A DNA stretch of 64,000 bases from Cellulomonas carbonis (lineage in GTDB: Bacteria; Actinomycetota; Actinomycetes; Actinomycetales; Cellulomonadaceae): assembly GCF_014636275.1 (NCBI RefSeq), contig NZ_BMEB01000002.1, positions 868,001-932,000 on the forward strand, in the 5' to 3' direction. A program made the translations under genes and the position numbers. Shown in pieces: positions 37,941 through 46,297 of the stretch. Under the pieces are notes generated by a model, which did no database searches, was not told the DNA's origin, and saw only the letters and a program-made list of their open reading frames with translations. Positions within the stretch are counted from its first letter, which is position 1. Each line of letters opens with the position of its first letter.

Positions 37941-38438
37941 TCAGGCGGGCGAACCCTCGACCGACGGCGTGCCGGCCGCCGACCGCGGCGGGGTGTCGGG
38001 GCGCCGCACGAGCGGCGTGAGCGCGATGGTCGAGCGCGTGCGGACGACGAACGGCTCGGAGTTGATGCGCTCGACGACGCCCTCGAGGTGCCGGACGTCG
38101 TGCGCGCGGATCTGGACGAGTGCGTCCGCCTCACCCGTGACGGTGCTCGCCGCGACGACCTCGGGGTAGCGCTCGAACGCCTCGCGCATCGTCGTCGGGC
38201 TCGTGGACCCGGTGCAGTACACCTCGACGAAGGCCTCGGTCGCCCAGCCGAGCGCGGCCGGGTCGAGCCGGACCGTGAACCGGTCGATGACGCCGCTGGC
38301 CCGGAGCCGGTCGACGCGCCGCTTGACCGCGGGTGCGGACAGGTTCACGCGGGCGCCGATGACGGCGAAGCTCGTCCGCGCGTCGGCGGCGAGGTGGTCG
38401 AGGATCGCCAGGTCGATCCGGTCCAGGGCGTCCGCCAT
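37941..38438 (-). CDS. Lrp/AsnC family regulator
   Basis: 165 residues from ATG 38438. The N-terminal helix-turn-helix (LDRIDLAILDHLAADARTSFAVIGARVNLSAPAVKRRVDRL, outlined) and the C-terminal RAM ligand domain (VTGEADALVQIRAHDVRHLEGVVERI, outlined) are standard. It lies just downstream of the ddaH-rocD operon on the same strand, and amino-acid-sensing Lrp proteins often control such ornithine/arginine genes, so it is the likely regulator of that operon. Confidence 0.9.
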   Translation of the reverse strand: MADALDRIDLAILDHLAADARTSFAVIGARVNLSAPAVKRRVDRLRASGVIDRFTVRLDPAALGWATEAFVEVYCTGSTSPTTMREAFERYPEVVAASTVTGEADALVQIRAHDVRHLEGVVERINSEPFVVRTRSTIALTPLVRRPDTPPRSAAGTPSVEGSPA

Positions 38439-38518
38439 GCGCTCAGCATGCCCGAGACCGGCCCGGCCGCCGCGCAGGCCCGCGCACCCGCGCCGAGGAC
38501 GGGCCGAGCGCCCCTCGG

Positions 38519-38568
38519 GCACGACGCAGGCCCCGCGCCGGGGGAGGCGCCGGCCTGCGGTGTCGTGC
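38519..38568 (-). terminator. Terminator of the ddaH-rocD operon
   Basis: A long stem (38519-38532 with 38552-38568, one 3-base bulge) lies between the rocD stop and the Lrp gene start. Confidence 0.5.
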
Positions 38569-38589
38569 GGCTCGCCGGGTGTCGCGGCG

Positions 38590-39852
38590 TCAGCGCGCGT
38601 CGCGGAGGACCTCGGCCAGCTCGTCCAGCGCGTGGTCGAGGTCCTGCTGCGTGATGACGAGCGGGGGCGCGATGCGGACGGTCTGCCCGTGGGTGTCCTT
38701 GACCAGGACGCCGCGCTCGAGCAGCCGCTCGCTGACCTGGCGGCCGGTGCCGCGCGCGGGGTCGACGTCGACGCCCGCCCACAGCCCGACGGTCCGTGCG
38801 GTTACGAGCAGACCCTCCGACACCATCGCGTCGAGGCGCCGTCCGAGGTGCGCACCGAGGCGCGCCGCGCGCTCCTGGTGCTCGCCCGTGCGCAGCAGCT
38901 CCACGACCGCGAGGCCGACGGCGCACGCGAGCGGGTTGCCGCCGAACGTCGAGCCGTGCGTACCGGGCGTGAGCACCGCGAGGACGTCGCGTCGACCGAC
39001 GACGGCGCTCACGGGGACGACGCCGCCGCCGAGGGCCTTGCCGAGCGTGACCAGGTCGGGGCGGACCCCGACGCGCTCGCACGCGAGCGTCGTGCCCGTG
39101 CGGCCGAGGCCGGACTGGATCTCGTCGGCGACGAGCAGGACGTCGTTCGCGTCGCACAGCGCGCGGACCGCGGGCAGGTAGTCGTCGGGCGGGACGACGA
39201 CGCCCGCCTCACCCTGGACGGGCTCGAGGAGCACCGCGACCGTCGTCTCGTCGATCGCCGCGGCGATCGCGTCGGCGTCGCCGAACGGGACCACGCGGAA
39301 GCCCGGCGTGAAGGGACCGAACCCGCTGCGGGCGTCGTCGTCGGTCGAGAAGGACACGATGGTCGTGGTGCGGCCGTGGAAGTTGTCCGCCGCGACGACG
39401 ATCGTGGCCGAGTCCGCGGGCACGCCCTTGACCTCGTAACCCCACTTGCGGACCGTCTTGATCGCCGTCTCGACGGCCTCGGCGCCGGTGTTCATGGGGA
39501 GCACCAGGACGCCGTCGGGCGCCGCGAGCAGCGGGCCGACGAGCGCGGCGAGGCCGTCCGCGAACGGCGCGAGCAGCTCGTGGTCGAACGCGCGCGAGAC
39601 GAGCGTGAGCCGGTCGAGCTGCGCGCGCGCCGCGGCGACGAGCGCGGGGTGCCGGTGGCCGAAGTTCAGCGCCGAGTACCCCGACAGCAGGTCGAGGTAC
39701 CGGCGGCCGGTGGAGTCCTCGACCCAGGCGCCCTCGCCCGACGTCAGGACGACCGGGAGCGGGTGGTAGTTGTTCGCGAGGTGCGAGTCCGGTGAGGCGG
39801 TGTCCGCCGGGGTGGTCGGCGGGCCCGTGAGGTCCTCGAGGGCTGCGGTCAC
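38590..39852 (-). CDS. rocD: Ornithine aminotransferase
   Basis: 420 residues from GTG 39852, overlapping the ddaH stop (GTGA). Class III aminotransferase motifs include NTGAEAVETAIKTVRKWGY, LLVADEIQSGLGRTG and LGKALGGGVVPVSAVV (PLP Lys in GKAL). The sequence SALNFGHRHP near the start and overall length fit ornithine-oxo-acid transaminase, which turns ornithine into glutamate semialdehyde. With the coupled ddaH product it forms an arginine-derivative to glutamate/proline route. Confidence 0.93.
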   Translation of the reverse strand: MTAALEDLTGPPTTPADTASPDSHLANNYHPLPVVLTSGEGAWVEDSTGRRYLDLLSGYSALNFGHRHPALVAAARAQLDRLTLVSRAFDHELLAPFADGLAALVGPLLAAPDGVLVLPMNTGAEAVETAIKTVRKWGYEVKGVPADSATIVVAADNFHGRTTTIVSFSTDDDARSGFGPFTPGFRVVPFGDADAIAAAIDETTVAVLLEPVQGEAGVVVPPDDYLPAVRALCDANDVLLVADEIQSGLGRTGTTLACERVGVRPDLVTLGKALGGGVVPVSAVVGRRDVLAVLTPGTHGSTFGGNPLACAVGLAVVELLRTGEHQERAARLGAHLGRRLDAMVSEGLLVTARTVGLWAGVDVDPARGTGRQVSERLLERGVLVKDTHGQTVRIAPPLVITQQDLDHALDELAEVLRDAR

Positions 39853-40676
39853 CGGACCTCCCGGATCTCCAGCGTGCAGCACTTGGCGCCGCCGCCGCCC
39901 TTGAGGAGCTCGCTCGTGTCGACGGCGTGCGGCTCGAAGCCACGGTTGCGCAGCTCGACGGCGAGGTCGGTCGCGCCCGGGGCGACGACGACGCGGCGGC
40001 CGTCCGAGACCGCGTTGAGGCCGAGCGCCTCGGCGTCGCGGTCGGTCGCGATGATCGCGTCGGGGTAGCGCTCGGCGAGCACGCGCTGCGACTCCTCGGA
40101 GAACCCGCCGGGGTAGTACGCGATCAGCGGGTGCGCCGGGTCGCTGTCGAGCACCGCGAGCGCGGTGTCCAGGTGGTAGTAGTGCCCGTTGACGAGCTCG
40201 AGGCTCACGACCTCGCGACCCGTCAGGTCGGCGAGCTCGCGGTGCGACGCCCGGTCGGTGCGGAAGCCGCTCCCGGCGAGGAGCACGTCGCCGACCATGA
40301 GGATGTCGCCCTCGCCCTCGTTGATCTCGGCCGCGGTGTGCGTCACGAAGCCGTGGTCGGCGAACCACTTCTGGTACGCGGGGCCCTCGGGGGCGCGCTC
40401 GGCGTAGCGGAACCGCGCCGAGTACACGACGCCGTCGACGACGGTCGCGCCGTTGGCGGCGTAGACCATGTCCGGGAGGCCGGGGACCGGGTCGATCAGG
40501 TCGACGGTGTGACCCCAGTCGAGGTAGGTGCGGTAGAGCACCTCCCACTGCTGCAGCGCCAGGTCGCGGTCGGTGTACCGCGTCACGTCCATCCACGGGT
40601 TGATCTCGTAGCTGACCGTGTAGTGCTCCGGCCGGCACATGAGGTAGCGGCGCGGGGTGGCGGTGCGGGTCGTCAC
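39849..40676 (-). CDS. ddaH: Dimethylargininase/arginine deiminase-like amidinohydrolase
   Basis: 275 residues from GTG 40676, preceded by GGAGGACCC. Motifs are CRPEHYTVSYEINPWMD at the N-terminus, FRTDRASH, the substrate/catalytic His region VNGHYYHLDTALAVL and the C-terminal active-site Cys in LLKGGGGAKCCTLEI. These fit the guanidino-modifying superfamily, annotated as dimethylarginine dimethylaminohydrolase and usually paired with rocD. It may act on arginine, giving ornithine and ammonia in some members, or on methylated arginine; the motifs do not decide. Confidence 0.85.
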   Translation of the reverse strand: MTTRTATPRRYLMCRPEHYTVSYEINPWMDVTRYTDRDLALQQWEVLYRTYLDWGHTVDLIDPVPGLPDMVYAANGATVVDGVVYSARFRYAERAPEGPAYQKWFADHGFVTHTAAEINEGEGDILMVGDVLLAGSGFRTDRASHRELADLTGREVVSLELVNGHYYHLDTALAVLDSDPAHPLIAYYPGGFSEESQRVLAERYPDAIIATDRDAEALGLNAVSDGRRVVVAPGATDLAVELRNRGFEPHAVDTSELLKGGGGAKCCTLEIREVR

Positions 40677-40781
40677 GGGTCCTCCGGGAGGTCGGTGGGG
40701 GTGCGGTCGCGTCTCGGTGCGGCGGCACCGTACGGCGGGGCTCCCACGAGGCTAGGGCCGGAAGGCCCAGGCGCCCGCACG

Positions 40782-40846
40782 GCAACGATGCGTGTCAGCG
40801 CACGGTTCGTTGCGTCGATCGGACCTCCGGCGGCGGATCGTTGCGC
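40782..40846. promoter_or_regulatory. Three TCGTTGC-type sites upstream of ddaH
   Basis: GCAACGATGCG (40782-40792), CGTTGCG (40808-40814) and GATCGTTGCGC (40836-40846) share one core word in both orientations. They lie in the 179-base gap before ddaH, and could be Lrp-type operators. This is a visual reading. Confidence 0.35.
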
Positions 40847-40855
40847 GGCCCGTCG

Positions 40856-41398
40856 TCAGCGGTCGGCGCGCCCCTGACCGCCGACCTCGGCGGCGACCCG
40901 GCGGAGCGCGAACGCGACCATCGCGGCCAGCACGGGCCGCAGGAGCGGGGCGGTGAGGGCGGGCGGCAGACCGCGCAGGTGGACGCGCTCCTCCCAGCGC
41001 ACCTCGCACGCGTCGTCGCCGAGGGGACGGACGACGAGGCTCGCGGTGCCGTGCAGCACGGGCCCGATCTTGCGGTAGGTGACCTCGCCGGTCGTGCCCG
41101 GGCCGTGCGGGTCGGTGTGCGGCGGGACCGCGAGCACGACCTCCATGGTGTCCGGGAAGCCGGGCGCGCCGCGCGTCGCGAACGGGCCGCTCACGGCGGT
41201 GAAGCGCGCCCCGACGGGCAGCGAGGCCGGCGCGTCGATCCTCGTCAGGGGGATCCAGCGCGCGTGGTTGCGCATGTCCGTCAGGAGCGTCCACGCGTCC
41301 TCGGCCGCGAGCGGCAGGACGCGACGGGCCACGGCGGGCCGCCGCTGGGGCACGTGGCGCGCCGCGGCGTCGGTCGTCGTCGCTGCCTGTCCGGTCAC
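40856..41398 (-). CDS. SRPBCC family (polyketide cyclase-like) protein
   Basis: 180 residues from GTG 41398. The N-terminal ARRVLPLAAEDAWTLLTDMRNHARWIPLTRID (outlined) and the later GTASLVVRPLGDDACEVRWEERV (outlined) show the START/Bet v1-like helix-grip fold that binds hydrophobic ligands. Ligand and role are unknown. It is divergent from the aldo/keto reductase across 60 bases. Confidence 0.8.
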   Translation of the reverse strand: MTGQAATTTDAAARHVPQRRPAVARRVLPLAAEDAWTLLTDMRNHARWIPLTRIDAPASLPVGARFTAVSGPFATRGAPGFPDTMEVVLAVPPHTDPHGPGTTGEVTYRKIGPVLHGTASLVVRPLGDDACEVRWEERVHLRGLPPALTAPLLRPVLAAMVAFALRRVAAEVGGQGRADR

Positions 41399-41444
41399 CG
41401 GATCACGGTAGCCCGAGCGGCAGGAACGAGCAGGCGGGCGGTAG

Positions 41445-41450
41445 TAGCGT
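41445..41450 (+). promoter_or_regulatory. -10 box of aldo/keto reductase (leaderless)
   Basis: TAGCGT ends nine bases before ATG 41459, so the mRNA should begin at or within a base or two of the start codon. Confidence 0.5.
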
Positions 41451-41458
41451 CGGGCGCC

Positions 41459-42445
41459 ATGGAGACGCGAGTGCTGGGACGGACCGGACGTGACGTGAGC
41501 GTGGTGGGGCTCGGCTGCTGGCAGCTGGGCGCCGACTGGGGCGAGGTGGGCGAGGAGCAGGCGATGGCCATCCTCGACGCCGCGGTGGACGCGGGGGTGA
41601 CGTTCCTCGACACCGCCGACGTGTACGGCGACGGGCGCTCCGAGCGCTTCGTCGGCCGGCTCCTCGCGCAGCGGCCCGACGCGGGCCTCGTCGTCGCGAC
41701 CAAGATGGGCCGCCGCGCGAACCCGCACGTGCCCGAGGCGTTCACGCTGGACGCGTTCCGTGGCTGGACCGACCGCTCGCGCGAGAACCTCGGCGTCGAC
41801 ACGCTCGACCTGGTGCAGCTGCACTGCCCGCCCACGCCGGTCTTCTCGAGCGACGAGGTGTTCGACGCGCTCGACACGCTCGTCGAGGAGAAGCGCATCG
41901 CCGCGTACGGCGTCTCGGTCGAGACGGTCGACGAGGCGCTCACCGCGATCGCGCGGCCGAACGTCGCGAGCGTGCAGATCATCCTCAACGTGTTCCGTCG
42001 CAAGCCGCTCGAGGAGGTGCTGCCCGCCGCCGCGGAGGCGGGCGTCGGCATCATCGCGCGCGTCCCGCTCGCGAGCGGGCTGCTGTCGGGCAAGTACGAC
42101 GAGTCGACGACGTTCGCGGAGAACGACCACCGGACGTTCAACCGCCACGGCGAGGCCTTCGACGTCGGCGAGACGTTCGCGGGCGTGCCGTACGACGTGG
42201 GCGTCGCGGCGGCCCGCGAGGTCGCGGCGCAGACCCCCGAGGGCGCGACCACGGCCCAGCTCGCACTGCGCTGGATCATCGACCAGCCGGGGGTCACGAC
42301 GGTCATCCCGGGTGCGAGCCGGCCCGACCAGGCGCGTGCGAACGCGGCGGCCGCGGACCTCGCTCCGTTGACCGACGAGCAGCAGGACGCGCTGCGCCGC
42401 GTGTACGACGAGCGCATCCGGGAGCACGTGCACGGCCGCTGGTGA
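41459..42445 (+). CDS. Aldo/keto reductase
   Basis: 328 residues from ATG 41459. The fold is clear: GLGCWQLGADWGEV, the catalytic Asp/Tyr of FLDTADVYGDGRSERFVG, the Lys in VVATKMGRR and the His in LVQLHCPPTP. The C-terminal IDQPGVTTVIPGASRPDQARAN is the NADPH-binding part. The substrate is unknown. The upstream -10 box suggests a leaderless transcript, and a bidirectional hairpin follows. Confidence 0.92.
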   Translation: METRVLGRTGRDVSVVGLGCWQLGADWGEVGEEQAMAILDAAVDAGVTFLDTADVYGDGRSERFVGRLLAQRPDAGLVVATKMGRRANPHVPEAFTLDAFRGWTDRSRENLGVDTLDLVQLHCPPTPVFSSDEVFDALDTLVEEKRIAAYGVSVETVDEALTAIARPNVASVQIILNVFRRKPLEEVLPAAAEAGVGIIARVPLASGLLSGKYDESTTFAENDHRTFNRHGEAFDVGETFAGVPYDVGVAAAREVAAQTPEGATTAQLALRWIIDQPGVTTVIPGASRPDQARANAAAADLAPLTDEQQDALRRVYDERIREHVHGRW

Positions 42446-42455
42446 CCTGAGGCGT

Positions 42456-42503
42456 GCGCGACGGGCCGGTCACCGCCGAGGCGGTGGCCGGCCCGTCGTG
42501 CGC
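42456..42503. terminator. Bidirectional hairpin terminator
   Basis: Two nearly perfect 22-base arms around GAG lie between the convergent aldo/keto reductase gene and the last gene of the six-gene operon. Confidence 0.7.
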
Positions 42504-42564
42504 CCGGGCGCGCGGGGCAGGTCGCGCGGCCGGACGGGCTCGGACCCGGGGCCCGAGCCGGGCT

Positions 42565-43902
42565 CTACAGCTGGTACACCTGGTAGGCGACCTCGAGGTC
42601 GACCCTCCGCTCGCCGGGCGCCTCCTGGGCGTCGGGCGTGCGGGCGCCGAGCTCGCCGTGCACCTCGACGTCGACGCGTGCGCTGGTCCCGGCGAGGTCG
42701 CGCAGCACGCGCGCGACGGCGTCCGCGCGGCGCCGCGCGAGGGCCTGGTTCTGCTGCACGGTCCCGGTCGTCGACGCGCGCCCGGTCGCCCGGATGGTCT
42801 GCGCGCCGCGGCGGACCTCGGCCTGCACCGCGCTGGGCAGGGACGTGAACCACGAGTGGACGTGCCGGATCTTGTCCTGCGTGAGGGTCGCGCTCCCCGC
42901 GGGGTCGAAGTGGACGGTCGTGACGTGGCGCGCCGTCGTCGGGCGGGGGACGGGGCCGCCGCCGGACTGCGTGAGCGCGCCGGCGCGCACCCAGCCCTGC
43001 CCGGAGGAGACCTGCAGCCCGGTGAGCCGTCCGGCCGCGTCGACGACGAAGCGTCCGCTGAACGACTCGTCGCCCGAGCCGACCGGGTCCCACCGACCGC
43101 TGATCGAGTAGGCGACCGCGGACACGGGCTCGTTGGACGGCGTGTACGCCGACGGCGTGAACGTGATCGAGAAGGTCGACGAGACGAGCGAGCTCGACCG
43201 GCCCCGGTCCTCCGTGACGGACACCCGGCGGACGTTGAACCCGTCGTACTCGAGCGTCACGTCGAACCAGAACGTCTGGGTGTCGATGAAGTACCGCGGG
43301 TGGTGGGCCGTCACGGGGAACCGGAACGTGCGCCGCTGCACCGCGAGCCCGGTCGGGCTCGGGTTGTGGATGTACGTCGCGGGCGTCGACGTCACCTGGA
43401 ACGAGCCGTTGAAGACGTGCTGCTGGAGCCGGTCGAAGATGCCGAGTCCCAGCTCGGCCGCCGGGATGAGCACGCCCGCGACGGCGATGAACCCCGCCTC
43501 GGCCTCGGACCCGAGGTCCTCGGCGCCCTCGACGTCCCAGCCGGGCTCGAGGTACTCCCACGTCTCCGGCGCCGGGAGCGGGTCCTCGCCCGTCGCGCCG
43601 TCCCAGCCCTGCTCGGCCTCGGCGCCCTCCCACGAGGGTGCCGCCTCGCTGCCCGGCCACGACGCGGTCGACGTGCTCTCCCAGCCGGACCCGGTCCGAC
43701 CGACCGCGGCGGCGAGGAGCGCCGGGAGGGCCTCGAGCATCGAGGGCACCGCCTCGAGCGCCGCGACGGCCGCCTCCGTGGGGACGCCGCGCAGGCCGGG
43801 TGCGCGTCGCGTGGACAGGGTCCCTGCCGAGGGGCGCAGGGGCGCGCCGGTCAGCCAGGCGACCGCGTCCTCGGAGTCGCCGGTCAGGAAGTCGTCATCC
43901 AT
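42565..43902 (-). CDS. OmpA C-terminal-like protein with acidic N-terminus
   Basis: 445 residues from ATG 43902, after GAGGTG. Residues 1-135 are acidic and Trp/Glu-rich with no signal peptide, followed by a hydrophobic stretch GFIAVAGVLIPAAELGLGIF near 137-156. The middle is beta-rich (FRFPVTAHHPRYFIDTQTFW) and unrecognised. Residues about 320-445 match an OmpA-like peptidoglycan-binding fold: ATGRASTTGTVQQNQALARR with RRADAVARVLRDL, although the usual Asp of the first motif is replaced. It is the last gene of the operon, six bases after the subtilase. Role unknown; anchoring of a complex to peptidoglycan is one possibility. Confidence 0.72.
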   Translation of the reverse strand: MDDDFLTGDSEDAVAWLTGAPLRPSAGTLSTRRAPGLRGVPTEAAVAALEAVPSMLEALPALLAAAVGRTGSGWESTSTASWPGSEAAPSWEGAEAEQGWDGATGEDPLPAPETWEYLEPGWDVEGAEDLGSEAEAGFIAVAGVLIPAAELGLGIFDRLQQHVFNGSFQVTSTPATYIHNPSPTGLAVQRRTFRFPVTAHHPRYFIDTQTFWFDVTLEYDGFNVRRVSVTEDRGRSSSLVSSTFSITFTPSAYTPSNEPVSAVAYSISGRWDPVGSGDESFSGRFVVDAAGRLTGLQVSSGQGWVRAGALTQSGGGPVPRPTTARHVTTVHFDPAGSATLTQDKIRHVHSWFTSLPSAVQAEVRRGAQTIRATGRASTTGTVQQNQALARRRADAVARVLRDLAGTSARVDVEVHGELGARTPDAQEAPGERRVDLEVAYQVYQL

Positions 43903-43908
43903 GGTGGT

Positions 43909-45738
43909 TCACCTCGTCGAGGGTTCGGGTGCAGGGGCGGGCGGGTTCGCGGCCGCGAGCGCGGCCAGGGCGGCGTCGACGTCGAGCAGGCCGTGGCCGA
44001 CGCGCTCGGGCGGGAACGGCGCAGCGCGTGCGGTGCTGCGCACGAGGTGCGTGATCTCGTCCGAGCACAGCGGCCGGCCGGCGGCCTCGAGCAGGAGCGC
44101 GACGGCTCCCGTGACGTGCGGCGCCGCCATGCTCGTGCCGGTCATGGTCGTGAGGCCGTCGCGCAGCTCGTGCCCGTTGAGGCGCACCGCGGACCGCGAC
44201 GACGTGATGGCGACGCCGGGCGCGGCGACGTCGGGCTTGGGGTGCAGGTCGCGGGCCGGGCCCGCGCTGCTGAACGGTCCCGGCTGCGGCGTCGGCGTCC
44301 GGTGGTCGTAGGCCGCGACGGCGAGCGTCCGGCGGCCGTTGCACAGCGTGTTGGTGGTGAAGAGCGGGTCGGCGTCGGCGAGCACGCTCTGCCGCCCCCG
44401 GTGCACGCGCTCGACCCAGCCGTGCACCTCGCCGTCGCGCACCGTGCCCGCGACGAGCCGGACGCGCCACGTACCGACCGGCGCACCCGGCCAGATGAAC
44501 AGGTCCACGACGTGGTCGCCGTTACCGGGGTCCGCGCGGCGGTGGAACGCCGACACGACGACGCGGCCGTCCGTGCGCGCGACGCGCTCCTCGCCGGGTC
44601 CGACGCGCGCCACGAGTGTGCCGTCGGGTGCGAGCAGCTCGGCCGTGAGCTCGTCGGACGCCGGGTACCAGACCTCGAGCTCGGCCTCGTCGAGCACGGG
44701 AGGCAGCAGCGTCCACGCCCACTCGACGGTCGCGCCGTCGGCGAGCTGCGCGCTGCGGTGCTGCGCGCTCGCGAAGTAGTTGCCCGCCGAGCAGACCACC
44801 TGACGTCCCGGCGTCTCGAGCATCGTGTCGATCGCGCGCACGATGAGCGGTGACGCGTCGTGCGGCCCGCCGCAGCGTCCGAGGCTCATGTTGAGCACGA
44901 CGGGCGCGTCGCCCGCGGTGCGGAACACGTAGTCGATGCCTTCGAGGATGCGGACCGAGTCCGCGAGCGTGTCGCCGGGCTGCGTGTCGTCGCCACGCAG
45001 GTGCACCGCGACGACGCGCGCGCCGGGCGCGAGCCCCGGGACGGACCCCGGTGCGCGCCCACCGCCGCACGCGATGCCGAGCGTGTGCATCCCGTGCGTG
45101 CCGTGACCCAGCGGGTCGACCTCGGCCGGGTGGTACCACAGCGCGCCGTACGGGTCGGGCGTCGCGAGCGCGGCGTCGATCGTCGCGGCGTCGAGCTCGC
45201 GTCCGTAGCCGTACGGCTCGGGGCTCGTCGACGTGCGCCCCCCGCGCTGGTCCCACACGGCGAGGAAGCGCGTGCGCCCGTCGTCGTCGCGCAGGTCCGC
45301 GTGCGCGACGTCGAAGCCCCAGTCGAGCATGCCGACGACGACGCCCCGGCCCGTCCACGCGAGCGGCGGGAGGTCGGGGCCGTCGCCCGGGCGCGCGCGC
45401 AGGGGTGCTGGGGCGGGCCCGTCCGGCGCCGGGGCGGCCGGCGGGGACGTCCGGGTGACGCGCGGCGGCGGGACGACGACGACGTCGTGCGGCAGGTACT
45501 GGTGCGAGCGCTTGAGGCTGAGCACCCCCGGGTGCAGCCGCACGCGCTCGACGGCGTCGACGTCCATCCGCCCCGTGACGACCGTCCCCGCGCGGACCAC
45601 GACGTCGAGGCCGGGCACCTCGACGTCCGGCCCGCTCACCCGGGCGATGACGCCCACGCGTCGGGGCGACGCGCCCGGGTGCCGCTCCTGCTCCTCGAGG
45701 AGGAGCTGGTGCAGGTGCGGGTCGAAGGTGACGGTCAT
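43909..45738 (-). CDS. Subtilisin-like serine peptidase (S8)
   Basis: 609 residues from ATG 45738. The triad is complete: Asp139 (VGMLDWGFD), His212 (GHGTHGMH) and Ser536 (GTSMAAPH), with the oxyanion Asn near 320 (SAGN). The first 120 residues are a prodomain-like region, and an insert of about 150 residues (including DLFIWPGAPVGTWRV) splits the domain, as in some bacterial subtilases. No signal peptide is visible, so either it is cytoplasmic or it leaves by a non-Sec route. It may process other proteins of this operon. Fifth gene of six. Confidence 0.9.
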   Translation of the reverse strand: MTVTFDPHLHQLLLEEQERHPGASPRRVGVIARVSGPDVEVPGLDVVVRAGTVVTGRMDVDAVERVRLHPGVLSLKRSHQYLPHDVVVVPPPRVTRTSPPAAPAPDGPAPAPLRARPGDGPDLPPLAWTGRGVVVGMLDWGFDVAHADLRDDDGRTRFLAVWDQRGGRTSTSPEPYGYGRELDAATIDAALATPDPYGALWYHPAEVDPLGHGTHGMHTLGIACGGGRAPGSVPGLAPGARVVAVHLRGDDTQPGDTLADSVRILEGIDYVFRTAGDAPVVLNMSLGRCGGPHDASPLIVRAIDTMLETPGRQVVCSAGNYFASAQHRSAQLADGATVEWAWTLLPPVLDEAELEVWYPASDELTAELLAPDGTLVARVGPGEERVARTDGRVVVSAFHRRADPGNGDHVVDLFIWPGAPVGTWRVRLVAGTVRDGEVHGWVERVHRGRQSVLADADPLFTTNTLCNGRRTLAVAAYDHRTPTPQPGPFSSAGPARDLHPKPDVAAPGVAITSSRSAVRLNGHELRDGLTTMTGTSMAAPHVTGAVALLLEAAGRPLCSDEITHLVRSTARAAPFPPERVGHGLLDVDAALAALAAANPPAPAPEPSTR

Positions 45739-45759
45739 GGCAGGACCGGGCCGCGGTGG

Positions 45760-46296
45760 TCAGCCGCCGCCGCCGTCGCCACCACCGCCGTCACCGCCAC
45801 CGTCACCGCCACCGCCGCCCTGCGCGGGTGCGGCCGCTCCCGCCCTGGACGTCGTCCGGGTGGTGCGACGGCGTGCCGGGGACCGGGCCGGGGCGGCGGC
45901 CGTCTCCTGGTCCTTCGACGCGAGCTCCTTCTCGAGCTTCGTGAGGCGCTGCGTCAGGTTCCGGACCTGCTGGGCGGTGATCCCGGCGTCGACCGGGGAG
46001 AGGATCGCCGGGTTCTGCGTGACGACCTGGTGCGCGAGCGGCACGTGCTTGAGGTCGTCGGCCTCGAGCTCGGCGCCGTGCGCGACGGCGGCCGTCAGGA
46101 CGGCGGTCACGGCCGAGGTCGCGTCGGCCGCGGCGGCCGCACGTTCGCCCGAGGTGACGCTGTCGGCCGTGACGACGGCCACCGCACCGGCCGCGGCCGC
46201 GGGGACGCCCGCGACCGCCGGCAGGGCGATCGGGAGGAGCTTGCGTCGGCGGCTCTTGGGCACCGACATGAGCGCGACGAGCGGGAGCATGCTCAT
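45760..46296 (-). CDS. Small Ala-rich protein with coiled coil and Gly-rich tail
   Basis: 178 residues from ATG 46296, one base after the previous stop and behind AGGGGG. An N-terminal basic stretch SRRRKLLPIALPAVAG leads into a hydrophobic segment that could cross or tag the membrane. A predicted coiled coil (RNLTQRLTKLEKELASKD) lies near residues 110-130, followed by a basic segment and a Gly/Asp run of GGGDGGG type at the C-terminus. I do not recognise the family. Likely an assembly or scaffold component of the operon product. Confidence 0.65.
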   Translation of the reverse strand: MSMLPLVALMSVPKSRRRKLLPIALPAVAGVPAAAAGAVAVVTADSVTSGERAAAAADATSAVTAVLTAAVAHGAELEADDLKHVPLAHQVVTQNPAILSPVDAGITAQQVRNLTQRLTKLEKELASKDQETAAAPARSPARRRTTRTTSRAGAAAPAQGGGGGDGGGDGGGGDGGGG

Positions 46297-46297
46297 C

